DNA from: Campylobacterales bacterium
Lineage (GTDB): Bacteria; Campylobacterota; Campylobacteria; Campylobacterales; QNZT01
Assembly: GCA_027081495.1 (NCBI GenBank)
Contig: JALWKJ010000181.1
Location: 1-41,357, forward strand
DNA length: 41,357 nt
Direction of reading: 5' to 3'
Shown here in pieces: positions 8,255 to 16,013 of this stretch (its first letter is position 1; every line of letters begins with the position of its first letter). Position numbers and translations under genes: made by a program. The notes beneath the pieces are model-generated. The model saw only the letters and a program-made list of their open reading frames with translations, searched no databases and was not told the origin of the DNA.

Positions 8255-8379
8255 GTGATTTTGTTCATAATCAAGGCAGTTTTTTGAAGGTGTAACCGTA
8301 GTTACATCGAAAGAAACTAATGAAGAGTATGGACAAAATCACCGCATCAAAAATTAAGAATATTTGTTGGTGCGGTGAT
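8255..8379 (+). other. Structured leader with competing inverted repeats
   Basis: Arm A GTGATTTTGTTCATA (8255-8269) pairs with A' TATGGACAAAATCAC (8328-8342), 14 of 15 positions. Arm B ATCACCGCA (8338-8346) pairs perfectly with B' TGCGGTGAT (8371-8379). A' and B share 8338-8342, so the two stems exclude each other. A third stem, TGTAAC/GTTACA (8291-8306), sits in the A loop. The A stem would enclose the start codon of the 46-aa ORF. This may be an attenuator or translational switch, or the scar of a palindromic mobile element. Confidence 0.45.
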
Positions 8380-8460
8380 AAGTTAAAAGTAAAACTTAAC
8401 GCTATTAATGAATCCCATATTTACCTATGCTTACTTTGTCAGGATACAAATTTATGCTAA
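8320..8460 (+). CDS. Small cysteine-containing ORF (46 aa), possible zinc ribbon
   Basis: ATG 8320 to TAA 8458-8460 encodes 46 aa that are not recognised. It contains C-W-C-G and, about 20 residues on, C-L-L-C, a spacing that could bind zinc, plus a final cysteine. It is lysine-rich near the start. The ribosome site is weak (GAAAG about 8 nt upstream) and an alternative ATG is at 8329. It ends 29 nt before the antitoxin start in the same direction, so it could be a third member of that operon. It may also be a chance or decayed frame. Confidence 0.35.
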   Translation: MKSMDKITASKIKNICWCGDKLKVKLNAINESHIYLCLLCQDTNLC

Positions 8461-8489
8461 AATAACCTCTTAATATACAGGAGTCCCTC

Positions 8490-8738
8490 ATGATAAGAGA
8501 AATTGTCAGACCCAAAGATAACAAGTTAACGATCAATCTTCCACAAGAATATGTCGGCGAAGAAATAGAATATATAATTTTCCCAATAAAAAAACATAAA
8601 CCTGAAAAAGATGTAAAAGAAAAAAATATGGATATCGGCTCACTTGGAGGTTCGTTGAAACAATATGCAAATGCTCAAAAAGCAGAGCTGGAAAATAAAG
8701 CCTGGGAACTTCATGTAATGGATAAATATTCAAAATGA
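8490..8738 (+). CDS. Putative antitoxin of a PIN-domain toxin
   Basis: The 82-aa protein has a strand-rich N-terminus (I-R-E-I-V-R-P-K-D-N-K-L-T-I-N-L-P) like the DNA-binding part of small antitoxins, and a charged, helical C-terminus likely to wrap the toxin. Its stop overlaps the toxin start as ATGA (8735-8738), the usual coupling of antitoxin-toxin pairs. CAGGAG at 8478-8483 is a strong ribosome site and TAAAAT just upstream is a possible -10. The antitoxin family is not recognised; the call leans on context. Confidence 0.7.
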   Translation: MIREIVRPKDNKLTINLPQEYVGEEIEYIIFPIKKHKPEKDVKEKNMDIGSLGGSLKQYANAQKAELENKAWELHVMDKYSK

Positions 8739-9103
8739 TTGTATTGGATGCAAACTATATTTTAAGGTTTTTGCTAAACGACAATGAAGCTATGTATGAA
8801 ATATCAAAAAACACTATCATTTCAAATGAATGTTTCATAGATAATGAAGTATTTGCCGAGGTTGTTTTTGTTTTATTGAAAGTTTATAAAGTTCCAAAAT
8901 CAGATATTAGAACTACTTTAGAAAAATTTATATCTTTTAATAATATCCTGTTCAATAGTAAAGAGACCATTATTGGTGCATTAAAAATATTTGATGAAAA
9001 AAACCTTGATTTTGTAGATGCGATATTATGTATAAAATCCCAAAAATATATTGTAAAAACTTTTGATAAAAAACTGAACAAATGTATTGAAAACTATAAA
9101 TAA
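8735..9103 (+). CDS. PIN-domain ribonuclease toxin (VapC-like)
   Basis: The 122-aa PIN protein has the acidic set expected for a Mg-dependent RNase: Asp5 in V-L-D-A-N, Glu42 in V-F-A-E-V-V, D-F-V-D-A near 95-98 and the late T-F-D-K-K-L. Length is normal for VapC-type toxins, which cleave tRNA, rRNA or mRNA. The gene is markedly more AT-rich than its neighbours and sits beside ssrA, consistent with horizontal arrival. It appears intact. Confidence 0.85.
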   Translation: MIVLDANYILRFLLNDNEAMYEISKNTIISNECFIDNEVFAEVVFVLLKVYKVPKSDIRTTLEKFISFNNILFNSKETIIGALKIFDEKNLDFVDAILCIKSQKYIVKTFDKKLNKCIENYK

Positions 9104-9560
9104 ATCCGGGAAATAAGTTATGCAATGTAAAGTTTTATGAAAGTGGAGATTATGGGGTTTCTTTATTTTTCTTATTGACATTTCTTGCCTCCGGACTTGG
9201 TGTGGGCATCAATTTCCAGGAGATAAATAGTATAAAGAGAGGATTGTAGCTATAGAGTTTATTATGTATATGTTACCGATTGGACTTTTAACAGTTTTTG
9301 TTATAGGTTATTTTGCAGTGAAAAATAAGTGGAAGATAGCAGACTTTTTTTAAATCGCTCAGGCTTATCGAGACGGATGGTCGTAATGGATTTTGAAGAA
9401 GCAAAAGCGCTGTTTCACGATAAGACAGTCGTCATCGAGAAGAAAATCTATGAGCAAAATCACACCTGAACATAATGAAAAATTATATAAAGATAGATGA
9501 AAATCTTTGCCGATAAGTTTGACAAAATAAACTAAATGATACAATACTCTTATAGTAAAA
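9104..9560 (+). pseudogene. Decayed coding remnants downstream of the toxin gene
   Basis: This 500-bp gap holds only fragments. Frame 9103-9249 reads as a hydrophobic segment (S-L-F-F-L-L-T-F-L-A-S-G-L-G-V-G-I-N-F) with no credible start. ATG 9264 (or 9270) to 9353 gives a 29-aa peptide with one membrane helix. ATG 9386 to 9469 gives 27 aa (M-D-F-E-E-A-K-A-L-F), faintly like the start of a rhodanese domain. None has a good ribosome site. I read the stretch as degraded genes, at least one for a membrane protein; family assignments are not supported. Confidence 0.45.
9519..9545 (+). promoter_or_regulatory. Possible promoter of the GH114-like lipoprotein
   Basis: TTGACA (9519-9524) is followed after a short 15-nt spacer by TACAAT (9540-9545). 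The alternative -10 TATAGT at 9551-9556 gives a 26-nt spacer. Either would give a leader of some 50 nt. Confidence 0.35.
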
Positions 9561-9610
9561 TATACCAAAGGTTGTTTTATGTATAAACAAAAAATTTCAA
9601 AAGAGTTTTT

Positions 9611-10450
9611 TTGAAAAAAAGCATATCCGTTTTACTTACTATTTTAATGATTTCCTCATGCGGTTCGTCCAATAGCGCAAAAAATAAAACCGATCTTGAA
9701 AATTTAAATTATTACATTCCAAAACCGCTCACTTCTTACAATATAGTTCTCGGCGAAGATAAAATTCCGGATTCATATGACGCCGAGATTGTAGAACTCG
9801 ACTCGGTTGACGCTCCAAAAAAATTGATTGACGAGCTTTTTAAAAAAGGCAAAAAAGTATTTGCGTATGTTTCGGTCGGCTCTTGGGAAAACTACAGAGA
9901 CGATAAAGATGATTTTCCAAAAGATATCATCGGAAAAACTTACCCCGGCTGGGAAGACGAGAAATTTTTAAACATAAAAGCGATCGACAAATTAAAACCT
10001 ATTATGAAAAAGAGATTTGACGATATTTACAAAAAAGGTTTTATAGGGGTCGAAGCCGACAATCTTGATATCTATACCGCCGATATCGGCAAAAACGGCA
10101 CCGGTTTTCATATATCTTTAAAAGATACGAAAAAGTACGCCGATTTTCTCATAAAACTCTCTCATGACAGAAATCTCAGTATCGGACAAAAAAACGCGCC
10201 CGAATTTACGGAAGCTTACGGTGATCTTTTCGACTGGGCTTTACTTGAAGACGCGTTTCATGAAGGGTTTGCGGATAAATTTGAAATCTATACGAAAAAT
10301 AAAAAAGCGGTTTTTGCCATAGAGTACCTTGACAATACCTCAAAAGATAAATTTTTAAAAGAGGTATGCCCAAAAGCGAAAAAACTTAAATTTACCGCTA
10401 TTTTAAAAAATAGAAGTTTAGACGCATTAGAATATAAATGTCCGAAATAG
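9611..10450 (+). CDS. Lipoprotein of the GH114/TM1410-like family (endo-alpha-1,4-polygalactosaminidase-like)
   Basis: The 279-aa protein begins with a lipoprotein signal peptide (I-S-S-C, lipidated Cys17). The rest resembles the TIM-barrel GH114/TM1410 family: V-F-A-Y-V-S-V-G-S-W-E-N-Y, the Y-P-G-W-E-D-E segment, G-V-E-A-D-N-L-D-I-Y and a late L-L-E-D-A-F-H-E. Known members cleave galactosamine-containing exopolysaccharide, suggesting a cell-surface enzyme acting on matrix or capsule; substrate here is inferred only. The start is TTG with AAAGAG 6-11 nt upstream; an ATG at 9579 is out of frame. It overlaps the next gene by 13 nt. Confidence 0.8.
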   Translation: MKKSISVLLTILMISSCGSSNSAKNKTDLENLNYYIPKPLTSYNIVLGEDKIPDSYDAEIVELDSVDAPKKLIDELFKKGKKVFAYVSVGSWENYRDDKDDFPKDIIGKTYPGWEDEKFLNIKAIDKLKPIMKKRFDDIYKKGFIGVEADNLDIYTADIGKNGTGFHISLKDTKKYADFLIKLSHDRNLSIGQKNAPEFTEAYGDLFDWALLEDAFHEGFADKFEIYTKNKKAVFAIEYLDNTSKDKFLKEVCPKAKKLKFTAILKNRSLDALEYKCPK

Positions 10451-11016
10451 TTTATCAAATCGATAGAAAGATATCCAGAAAAAACACTTACATAGCAATC
10501 AAAAACGACGCCACGATACTCATAAAAACAAATTTTTTCGTCACTAAAAAAAGTATTGATCTTTTTGTAGAAAAAAAGATGGACTGGATACTAAAACATC
10601 AAAACAATATTTTAAAAAGAAAACAAACGCTCGAAAACGGCGTATATATCTTGGGAGTTTTACATAAAAATTGCACTTACACGAAAGAGGAGCTTGAAAA
10701 TATATATGAACAAAAGGCGAAGGAGTTTATATTGAATTTTATAGATATCCATAGCAAAAGAATGCAGCTTTTTCCAAATAAAATCAGCTTTCGCAAAAAT
10801 AAAACCAGATGGGGGAGTTGCAGCGCAAAAAACAATCTATCCTTTAACATCTATCTCGCCAAAACTCCCGTCGAATTTATTGAATATGTAACGATTCATG
10901 AACTAGCGCATATTCGTCATAAAAACCACTCAAAAGAGTTTTGGCGATTTGTCGAAAGTTTCCTTCCCGATTATAAGCGTCGCAAAGCTATAGTTAAAAA
11001 CGGATATTATCTATAA
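10438..11016 (+). CDS. YgjP-like (M48-type) metallopeptidase-domain protein
   Basis: The 192-aa protein carries the zinc site H-E-L-A-H-I-R-H-K-N-H-S with a following K-E-F-W, and the K-T-R-W-G-S-C-S block typical of the YgjP/DUF45 family. The physiological substrate of this family is not settled. It starts inside the preceding gene (13-nt overlap), so the two are co-translated, although no functional link is known. Its 3' end overlaps the opposing YIP1 gene by 6 nt. Confidence 0.85.
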   Translation: MSEIVYQIDRKISRKNTYIAIKNDATILIKTNFFVTKKSIDLFVEKKMDWILKHQNNILKRKQTLENGVYILGVLHKNCTYTKEELENIYEQKAKEFILNFIDIHSKRMQLFPNKISFRKNKTRWGSCSAKNNLSFNIYLAKTPVEFIEYVTIHELAHIRHKNHSKEFWRFVESFLPDYKRRKAIVKNGYYL

Positions 11017-12132
11017 AATACTTTTTATCGTCTCCTCTTCTCCCTTTATAAGTTTCGCGTTGTACTTCGTAGTTTCATTTAAAGAGGGCGTATAGTACGC
11101 TTCCCTAACACGATCTTTTATCCATTGATACTCCGCCCAGTTGCCGCCGTTTGATTTGACGACTTTCATCTCCAGTGTGGCGAGATTTGAAACATCTTTG
11201 AGACCGTTAAAAATGTCTGATATAGAAAAATCGTCCGACTTCTCTTTTTTTTCATACTTTTCTTTAAGTCTCTGAGCCTGCTCTTTTTCGACTATTTTAA
11301 CTTTTTTGGCATATGTTATAAATTTCTGAACTTGTTCTTTTGTCAAACGACCGTTTTCGGGCGGAGTAAATATATCATTCGCCGAATCGGTTATAGTTTT
11401 TTGATTATAATCGCCTTTTGACATCGACTCTATATAATCTTGAACGGGATTTTCCGATTTTGTCTCTTTTTTACCGGGAAGATCGATTTTATGCGAGCCG
11501 TTTTGCGAATTTGTCAATATATCTTTATTTATATGAGCGATCATATCTTTTGGTGCGAAAATTCTTCCTATCGTCATATTTATAAGCATAGATACAACAA
11601 TCGCGGCAATTATAAAAAATATAAAATGTTTAACTCTATTTTCGATAGAAACACCCAAAAATTCGGGTATCGCTCGATAGAGCAACACTAAAGAGTATAT
11701 GCCAAGCCCCAAAGAGACGATCCAGCCTACAAAAGGCAAAGCTCCAAAAACCTGTCCGATCAAAGATGGTATGGAGATCAAAAAAAGCATCTTTATCGCT
11801 TGATTTATATCATTTTTACCTCCAAGCACTCCGGCAATATATGCCGCGATAAAACCGAGTATGATCAGCGATATAACAAAAACGATAACAAAACCCGTTA
11901 TTTGGAGCAATGTATCCGTCATAGACGGATATATGGCGCCTATCGCAGGAATGTGAAAACCGAACAGTTTCGTTAAAATTCCGCTGATAATCGCGATAGT
12001 CGCGATTATCGGCAATATAGGATATTTGAGATAATCCTGCCACGATATTTCGTTTGAGAGTTCCTTTTTCCATACGACTTCCGGTTTCATAAGCGCGTTT
12101 AGCGTCATAGTAAACAAAGTATCCTTTTTCAT
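11011..12132 (-). CDS. YIP1 family membrane protein
   Basis: The 373-aa protein has a YIP1-like domain with about five membrane helices between residues 30 and 195 (a loop with G-G-K-N-D-I-N-Q-A is characteristic). A long charged C-terminal tail of about 170 residues with lysine/glutamate-rich stretches is probably cytoplasmic or periplasmic. The function of bacterial YIP1 proteins is unknown. The start is ATG 12132, with AAAGGAG 5 nt upstream; an upstream in-frame ATG at 12159 has no ribosome site. Transcribed alone. Confidence 0.75.
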   Translation of the reverse strand: MKKDTLFTMTLNALMKPEVVWKKELSNEISWQDYLKYPILPIIATIAIISGILTKLFGFHIPAIGAIYPSMTDTLLQITGFVIVFVISLIILGFIAAYIAGVLGGKNDINQAIKMLFLISIPSLIGQVFGALPFVGWIVSLGLGIYSLVLLYRAIPEFLGVSIENRVKHFIFFIIAAIVVSMLINMTIGRIFAPKDMIAHINKDILTNSQNGSHKIDLPGKKETKSENPVQDYIESMSKGDYNQKTITDSANDIFTPPENGRLTKEQVQKFITYAKKVKIVEKEQAQRLKEKYEKKEKSDDFSISDIFNGLKDVSNLATLEMKVVKSNGGNWAEYQWIKDRVREAYYTPSLNETTKYNAKLIKGEEETIKSIL

Positions 12133-12240
12133 CTGCTCTCCTTTTTTTAATACCGACATGGTAATATAGTTAAAATTAACCCAATATTAATAATAAAATT
12201 ATAAAATAAAACTTTATCTTCGAATTTAAAACTAAGGACT

Positions 12241-13008
12241 ATGTTGGATATTTTTCAAGCCGTGATTCTCGGCATTATAGAGGGATTAACCGAATTTCTT
12301 CCCATAAGCTCGACAGGACATCTTATAGTCGCGGCTAACTGGCTGGGAATGAAACAGACCGAAGCAAATGCCGCTTTTGAAGTCATTATACAGCTTGCCG
12401 CCATATTAGCGGTCGTATTTAACTACAAAGATAAGTTTAGTTTTAAAAAGCTCGATCTATGGATTAAAGTTTTTATCTCTTTTTTACCCATCGCTATCGT
12501 AGGGCTGCTTTTTAGCCATCAAATAAAATCTCTTTTTTCCGTTAAAGTAGTTGCGGTTATGTTTATTGTCGGAGGTATAGTATTTTTAGTGCTTGAATAT
12601 TTTTATAAAGAGAAAAACCATACTACAACGCAAGTGGAAAATGTAACTTTTAAACAATCTATCTGGATAGGAATAGCACAGGTTTTTGCCGTCATTCCCG
12701 GTACCAGCAGAGCAGGCTCGACCATTGTCGGCGCGCTTTTAACCGGTCTTTCAAGAAAAGCCGCGGCCGAATACTCCTTTTTACTCGCCATTCCAGTCAT
12801 GGTTGCCGCTAGCGGTCATGATCTCGTAAAACACTATAGCGAATTTTCCGATGCGAATTTTATCGCTTTGGGAGTCGGTTTTATAACCGCGTTTGTAGTA
12901 GCGTATCTGACGATGATGTTTTTTATCAAATTTTTGGAAAAATTCACTTTCGTGGCGTTTGGTATATATCGTATTCTTTTTGGGATACTTTTACTAGTTA
13001 TCATGTAA
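12241..13008 (+). CDS. uppP: Undecaprenyl-diphosphatase UppP/BacA
   Basis: UppP dephosphorylates undecaprenyl pyrophosphate to recycle the lipid carrier of peptidoglycan and O-antigen synthesis. The 255-aa polytopic protein has the catalytic E-G-L-T-E-F-L-P-I-S-S-T-G-H near its N-terminus and P-G-T-S-R-A-G-S-T in the second half. AAGGA at 12234-12238 is only 2 nt from ATG 12241; the next codon, TTG 12244, would give better spacing and the more usual M-D-I-F start. A DedA gene follows 8 nt later. Confidence 0.95.
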   Translation: MLDIFQAVILGIIEGLTEFLPISSTGHLIVAANWLGMKQTEANAAFEVIIQLAAILAVVFNYKDKFSFKKLDLWIKVFISFLPIAIVGLLFSHQIKSLFSVKVVAVMFIVGGIVFLVLEYFYKEKNHTTTQVENVTFKQSIWIGIAQVFAVIPGTSRAGSTIVGALLTGLSRKAAAEYSFLLAIPVMVAASGHDLVKHYSEFSDANFIALGVGFITAFVVAYLTMMFFIKFLEKFTFVAFGIYRILFGILLLVIM

Positions 13009-13016
13009 GGAAAAAG

Positions 13017-13616
13017 ATGCTCCTTGAGATAATAAACTTTATAGTAAATACGGTTGAGAGCTGGGGATATTTCGGTATATTTGCCATGATGTTTCTTGAG
13101 AGTTCGTTTTTTCCTTTTCCAAGCGAAGTAGCGATGATTCCCGCGGGATATCTGGCGTATGAAGGAAAAATGAATATCTTCATCGCCATAGGCGCGGGAA
13201 TCGCGGGCTCGCTTGCGGGAGCTTTGTTTAACTATTTTTTAGCGCTAAAATACGGTAGAGGATTTTTAATAAAATACGGCAAATATTTTTTCGTTACAAA
13301 AGAGACGATAGACAAAATGGAAAAATTCTTTCAAAATCACGGTCATATCTCAACCTTTTCGGGACGACTCATACCGGCGGTACGACAATATATCTCTTTT
13401 CCGGCGGGTCTTTCCAAGATGAATATCAAAGAATTCAGCATCTATACTACTTTGGGCGCGGGTATATGGGTTAGTATTTTAGCGCTTATCGGCTACTTCG
13501 TAGGAAAAAACGAGGAACTGATCCATAAATATACAAAAGAGATAACTATCGTTTTATTGATACTCTTGGCTATCGGTATCTCTTTGTATATTAGAAGACT
13601 CAAATGTAAAAATTAA
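13017..13616 (+). CDS. DedA family membrane protein
   Basis: The 199-aa protein has the DedA/VTT pattern: F-L-E-S-S-F-F-P-F-P-S-E re-entrant segment (27-38), G-x-x-x-G-x-x-x-N-Y-F-L in the middle, F-S-G-R-L-I-P-A-V-R-Q-Y (catalytic-type arginines) and three C-terminal helices. DedA proteins have been linked to flipping of undecaprenyl phosphate or other phospholipids. Its location 8 nt after uppP supports a carrier-recycling role in this operon. Its ribosome site is AAGGA at 13009-13013. Confidence 0.9.
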   Translation: MLLEIINFIVNTVESWGYFGIFAMMFLESSFFPFPSEVAMIPAGYLAYEGKMNIFIAIGAGIAGSLAGALFNYFLALKYGRGFLIKYGKYFFVTKETIDKMEKFFQNHGHISTFSGRLIPAVRQYISFPAGLSKMNIKEFSIYTTLGAGIWVSILALIGYFVGKNEELIHKYTKEITIVLLILLAIGISLYIRRLKCKN

Positions 13617-13633
13617 CTTTAAAATTATATACA

Positions 13634-13659
13634 CTTGATATAATAAGAAAAATATCAAG
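13634..13659 (+). promoter_or_regulatory. Promoter with overlapping inverted repeat for the beta-helix lipoprotein
   Basis: TATAAT (13639-13644) is flanked by a perfect 8-bp inverted repeat, CTTGATAT (13634-13641) and ATATCAAG (13652-13659). The left arm covers part of the -10 and the right arm runs into the ribosome site. It could be an operator; as RNA only the right arm would be transcribed. Confidence 0.45.
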
Positions 13660-13667
13660 GGGATTGC

Positions 13668-15125
13668 ATGAAAAAGGGTTTTGAAATAGGATTTTTCAGT
13701 TTTGTTTTGGCGGTTTTCTTAACCGCTTGCGGTGGAGGCGGCAGTGATAATAACAATAAATCGAATTTAGATAATATAACCGTAGATCCTCAGGCATATT
13801 ATGTAGATATAAAAAACGGAAACGACGCAAACGACGGCAGAACCCCCGCAAATGCGTGGAAAACTCTCGATAAAATCAACAAAACACAGTTAAAAGCAGG
13901 AAATAAAATTCTTTTTAGAGCAGGTCAAAAATGGCAGGGGCAGCTCACGATTTCCAAGAGCGGTACAGCAGAGAATCCAATTAGCATTGGTTCTTACGGT
14001 GAAGGTACTGCCCCTGTCATTTCCGCGGTCGGTATCGTTAACATCATGGATAACAACTACAATAACAATGTAGATGACAATGAATGGATTCCATACACCG
14101 CAATAGGAAATGAAGGATTAAGCAAAAAGTATAAAGAAGATGTACCCGACGAAGCAAATACATGGCTTGCCGTAATCTTAGATACCCATCCCAATCGCGT
14201 GAAAATAAACGGTCAGGAAGTACTGGGCGCATTTGACTCTTCAGAGTTAAGCGACAAGGTAAAATGGTCTTATAACAGGGACAAAGACGGTACCGTCTTT
14301 TATTATTACGGTAACGACAAACCTAATCAGATTGAAACAAATCTCTACACTTCCCCGCTTTATATACATGACAACCAATATGTCACGATAAAAGATATTA
14401 CCCTCGAAGGCGGTTATGTAGCGGCTCTTTTCATCGAAAATGCTAATAATATCACGGTCAAAAACATACAAGCCGGAGAAATGTCCAAACAAGGTATCTA
14501 TGTCAAAGCGGAAAACGGCACCTCTAAAAATATCAATATTCAAAACTGTACTATCGATTCCAAATATACGCTTGATTATGCCTTTACGGGAGTGAAAGAA
14601 AAAAACGGCAGAACTACGACAACCAGAGGCGCGCCTGAAGGAATCATGTTTTGGGGCGGCGTACAAGATTCGACAATTTCCGGGAACACCATCAAAAATT
14701 GGACCCATGCCAATATAAATATGAGCGCCGACAACGGCGAATATTTGATAAACAATGAAGTGTTTAACAATACATTGACCGCTCCGGACATCGCATATGG
14801 CGGAAGAATCGGTCTTGACGGTAAAAATGCCGCAAACAATAACTTTCATGACAACACTATTAAAGATATAAAAGCGCCGATTCAATTCAACGGACACGAT
14901 AACAAATTTCAAAACAATTTGGTAACGGATATCAAACAATCGCCGCTAAAACCAGATGAAACGGGTCATGCGATTATTATACAGGCATACTCTTCACCTG
15001 TTTATAATATCACCGTTACAAACAATACATTTAAAAATATCGCCAAAGAGCCCGCTATTTTAGTTTCAGATAATAATAAGTTTGAAATAAAAGACATTAC
15101 TACAAGTCCTAATACCTTTGAATAA
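13668..15125 (+). CDS. Right-handed parallel beta-helix lipoprotein
   Basis: The 485-aa protein starts with a lipoprotein signal (F-L-T-A-C, Cys21) followed by a glycine/asparagine linker. The N-terminal Y-Y-V-D-I-K-N-G-N-D-A-N-D-G-R block, then T-L-D-K-I-N and L-F-R-A-G-Q-K-W, is typical of beta-helix polysaccharide lyase/hydrolase-like proteins. Residues about 230-470 repeat N-x-I-x-x-N-T-I/V-like coils. Likely surface-exposed carbohydrate binding or processing; no catalytic residues can be assigned. AAGGGG precedes the ATG. Together with the GH114-like lipoprotein it hints at exopolysaccharide handling. Confidence 0.8.
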   Translation: MKKGFEIGFFSFVLAVFLTACGGGGSDNNNKSNLDNITVDPQAYYVDIKNGNDANDGRTPANAWKTLDKINKTQLKAGNKILFRAGQKWQGQLTISKSGTAENPISIGSYGEGTAPVISAVGIVNIMDNNYNNNVDDNEWIPYTAIGNEGLSKKYKEDVPDEANTWLAVILDTHPNRVKINGQEVLGAFDSSELSDKVKWSYNRDKDGTVFYYYGNDKPNQIETNLYTSPLYIHDNQYVTIKDITLEGGYVAALFIENANNITVKNIQAGEMSKQGIYVKAENGTSKNINIQNCTIDSKYTLDYAFTGVKEKNGRTTTTRGAPEGIMFWGGVQDSTISGNTIKNWTHANINMSADNGEYLINNEVFNNTLTAPDIAYGGRIGLDGKNAANNNFHDNTIKDIKAPIQFNGHDNKFQNNLVTDIKQSPLKPDETGHAIIIQAYSSPVYNITVTNNTFKNIAKEPAILVSDNNKFEIKDITTSPNTFE

Positions 15126-15167
15126 CCAAAAGCCCCTCTTAATCGATATTAGACTAAAATTACTCCC

Positions 15168-16013
15168 ATGATGAGAGTCGTTTTAGTCTTTTTTGTCTTT
15201 GTCTGCTTTGCTTTTGCAAAAACGGATATTTGCGTATCCATACCTCCGCAAGCGTTTTTTGTCAAAAAGATAGCAAAAGATACGGTAAATTTACATATAC
15301 TCATACCTCCGGGCTCCTCTCCCGCAACTTACGCCCCAAAACCGTCCAAGTTAAAAGAGATCAACAAATGCTCTATCTATTTTACTATTAAAGTGCCCTT
15401 TGAAAAAAACTGGCTTAAAAGATTTTTGAGTATAAACCCTTCTCTAAAAGTAGTCGATACGACTAAATATATCGATAAAATTCCGCTTTCCGACAGCCTC
15501 GGACACGAAAAGCACGACCACGACCATGGAATGCCGGATCCTCATGTATGGCTTGATCCGAAACTCGTTTTAAAGATGGCGAAAATCATACAAACGACTC
15601 TCTCAAAGAATGATCCTAAAAATAGAGAATTTTATGCAAAAAATTTCAAAAATTTCAAAATCGAATTGGCAAAACTTCAAATCAAACTTAAAAAAGACCT
15701 TACTAAACTAAAAAATAGAGAATTTATAGTCTTTCACCCCTCTTTCGGATATTTCGCAAAAGCATTCAATCTAAAGCAGATTGCGATAGAAAAAGGAGGA
15801 AAAGAGCCGAGTCTTAAACAGATAAAAAAAATTATAGATTTTATAAAAGCAAAAAATATAAAAACGATCTTTTTTGAACCCCAGTTTTCTCAAAAATCGG
15901 TTCGCTACATCGCAAAAAAAACCGGCGCTCAAATCGTCGGCGTTGATCCTCTCTCTTATGAATGGGATCAAAACTTGTTACGGATAGCAAAAAGCCTTGA
16001 AAAAGCAGATTGA
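15168..16013 (+). CDS. znuA: Zinc ABC transporter substrate-binding protein (ZnuA-like)
   Basis: The 281-aa cluster A-1 metal-binding lipoprotein-like protein has an Sec signal peptide (cleavage near A-F-A/K). A His-rich loop H-E-K-H-D-H-D-H-G (about 113-121), D-P-H-V-W-L-D-P, V-F-H-P-S-F-G-Y-F and F-F-E-P-Q-F-S follow. The first ligand region reads S-P-A-T-Y-A-P where many ZnuA proteins have P-H-x-Y-E-P, so one histidine is missing. The start is ATG 15168, or ATG 15171, without a clear ribosome site. It heads the znuA-C-B operon. Confidence 0.9.
   Translation: MMRVVLVFFVFVCFAFAKTDICVSIPPQAFFVKKIAKDTVNLHILIPPGSSPATYAPKPSKLKEINKCSIYFTIKVPFEKNWLKRFLSINPSLKVVDTTKYIDKIPLSDSLGHEKHDHDHGMPDPHVWLDPKLVLKMAKIIQTTLSKNDPKNREFYAKNFKNFKIELAKLQIKLKKDLTKLKNREFIVFHPSFGYFAKAFNLKQIAIEKGGKEPSLKQIKKIIDFIKAKNIKTIFFEPQFSQKSVRYIAKKTGAQIVGVDPLSYEWDQNLLRIAKSLEKAD

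Noticed and set aside
8255..8379. Integron attC site
   Set aside because: The palindrome has no convincing GTTRRRY core pair and there is no integrase or cassette array.
12169..12180. GTTAA-AA-TTAAC inverted repeat between the YIP1 and uppP genes
   Set aside because: Five-base AT-rich arms are expected by chance in this composition.
15126..15167. Zur or Fur box ahead of znuA
   Set aside because: No convincing inverted repeat of the known types could be found by eye.
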